Assembly (NCBI RefSeq): GCF_001484685.1 | Contig: NZ_CP012200.1 | Coordinates: 490,321 to 554,320, forward strand | Length of the DNA: 64,000 nucleotides | Source of the DNA: Thermococcus sp. 2319x1 | GTDB lineage: Archaea; Methanobacteriota_B; Thermococci; Thermococcales; Thermococcaceae | Direction of reading: 5' to 3' | The notes under the pieces: generated by a model | Databases searched by the model: none | Told to the model about the DNA's origin: nothing | What the model saw: the letters and a program-made list of their open reading frames with translations, nothing else | Shown here: piece by piece, positions 63,692-64,000 of the stretch | Layout of the letters: each line of letters opens with the position of its first letter | How positions within the stretch are numbered: the stretch's first letter is position 1 | Translations under genes and position numbers: made by a program

Positions 63692-64000
63692 TTACACCAC
63701 CTCCAATGCATCCAGCAGAGTGGCGGCAGCGATACCCAGCCACAGGAATATGAAGATGGGGTTTTTGGAAATTGATGTGAAGATTAGTGCTATGAGAAGG
63801 GGAAGAAGTGCACTGAGGAGAATTGCAGAGTATGGTATCGGGGCGCTCGTTGAAATTGCTGCGCTGAATCCGCTGTTCTGAACTCTGATGTCGTGGTTCC
63901 TGAGCGGGATGTAATGACCAAGTTCATGAAAATAAATCATGAGAATAACCGAAATGGGAAGTTCAATGTTAAGAGGGTTTTTAAGTAAACACCCGAGACG
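63692..64000 (-). CDS. Membrane zinc metallopeptidase-like protein, 5' end cut by window
   Basis: The open frame reaches the right edge, so the start is outside. The reading includes ISVILMIYFHELGHYIPLRN, with the HExxH-type motif HELGH near the start of what is seen, followed by two further hydrophobic helices. This is like membrane-embedded M50-type peptidases. It probably acts with the ABC ATPase downstream. Confidence 0.65.
   Translation of the reverse strand, partial: RLGCLLKNPLNIELPISVILMIYFHELGHYIPLRNHDIRVQNSGFSAAISTSAPIPYSAILLSALLPLLIALIFTSISKNPIFIFLWLGIAAATLLDALEVV

Overview
The window is a piece of a hyperthermophilic euryarchaeon of the order Thermococcales, most likely a Thermococcus with moderately AT-rich DNA. 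The evidence is direct: archaeal RNA polymerase subunit F and L21e, GatDE, Pus10, S15, GAN, Pcc1 and S3Ae genes, a Thermococcus-type subtilisin, archaeal GAPDH, two Mrp-Mbh respiratory gene clusters, TATA boxes, GGTG-type ribosome binding sites and CCA-encoding tRNA genes. Genes are tightly packed, with ATGA or GTGA overlaps inside operons.

Layout. 1-5.3 kb: translation and RNA modification (rpoF fragment, rpl21e, pus10, an HTH/Zn-ribbon regulator, gatD-gatE). 5.3-12.2 kb: a Na+-dependent amino-acid symporter with a previously easy-to-miss 32-residue partner, kptA, a CoA-disulfide/sulfur reductase-like flavoenzyme, UMP kinase and a large alpha-glucan phosphorylase. 12.3-14.6 kb: a Co/Ni ECF transporter operon with a tandem 10-bp operator-like repeat. 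14.8-21.6 kb: secreted subtilisin, a CBS-domain protein with a ribosome-hibernation-like tail, and an envelope-precursor operon (UppP-like, sugar nucleotidyltransferase, DUF835).

21.8-38.5 kb is the centrepiece: two 14-gene membrane respiratory complexes in tandem, each made of an Mrp-type Na+/H+ antiporter module followed by a [NiFe]-hydrogenase-like module. The first is canonical MBH by sequence, except that its ferredoxin-like last subunit carries an extra two-cluster domain. The second has MBH gene order with a more divergent catalytic module. Each promoter contains an exact match to the 17-bp consensus of SurR, the sulfur-responsive regulator, in opposite orientations. Together they suggest H2 evolution coupled to ion pumping, controlled by sulfur.

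38.5-47 kb: DUF72, glyoxylate reductase, an aminotransferase, tRNA-Leu(GAG) and tRNA-Lys(CTT), a BlaI-like regulator with an M48 protease, dCMP deaminase, dolichol-linked glycosylation genes, and an orphan cas6. 47-51 kb: rps15, GAN nuclease, Pcc1, rps3ae, THUMP protein. 51-56 kb: DUF92, Lrp and ArsR regulators, MazG, a JAMM protease, a decayed stretch, and a ParA cassette with palindromic repeats. 56-64 kb: two MFS permeases plus a hydrolase, GAPDH, small membrane proteins, a frameshifted NosD-like surface protein, decayed nucleotidyltransferase/HEPN remnants, and an ABC ATPase next to a HELGH membrane metallopeptidase cut by the window edge.
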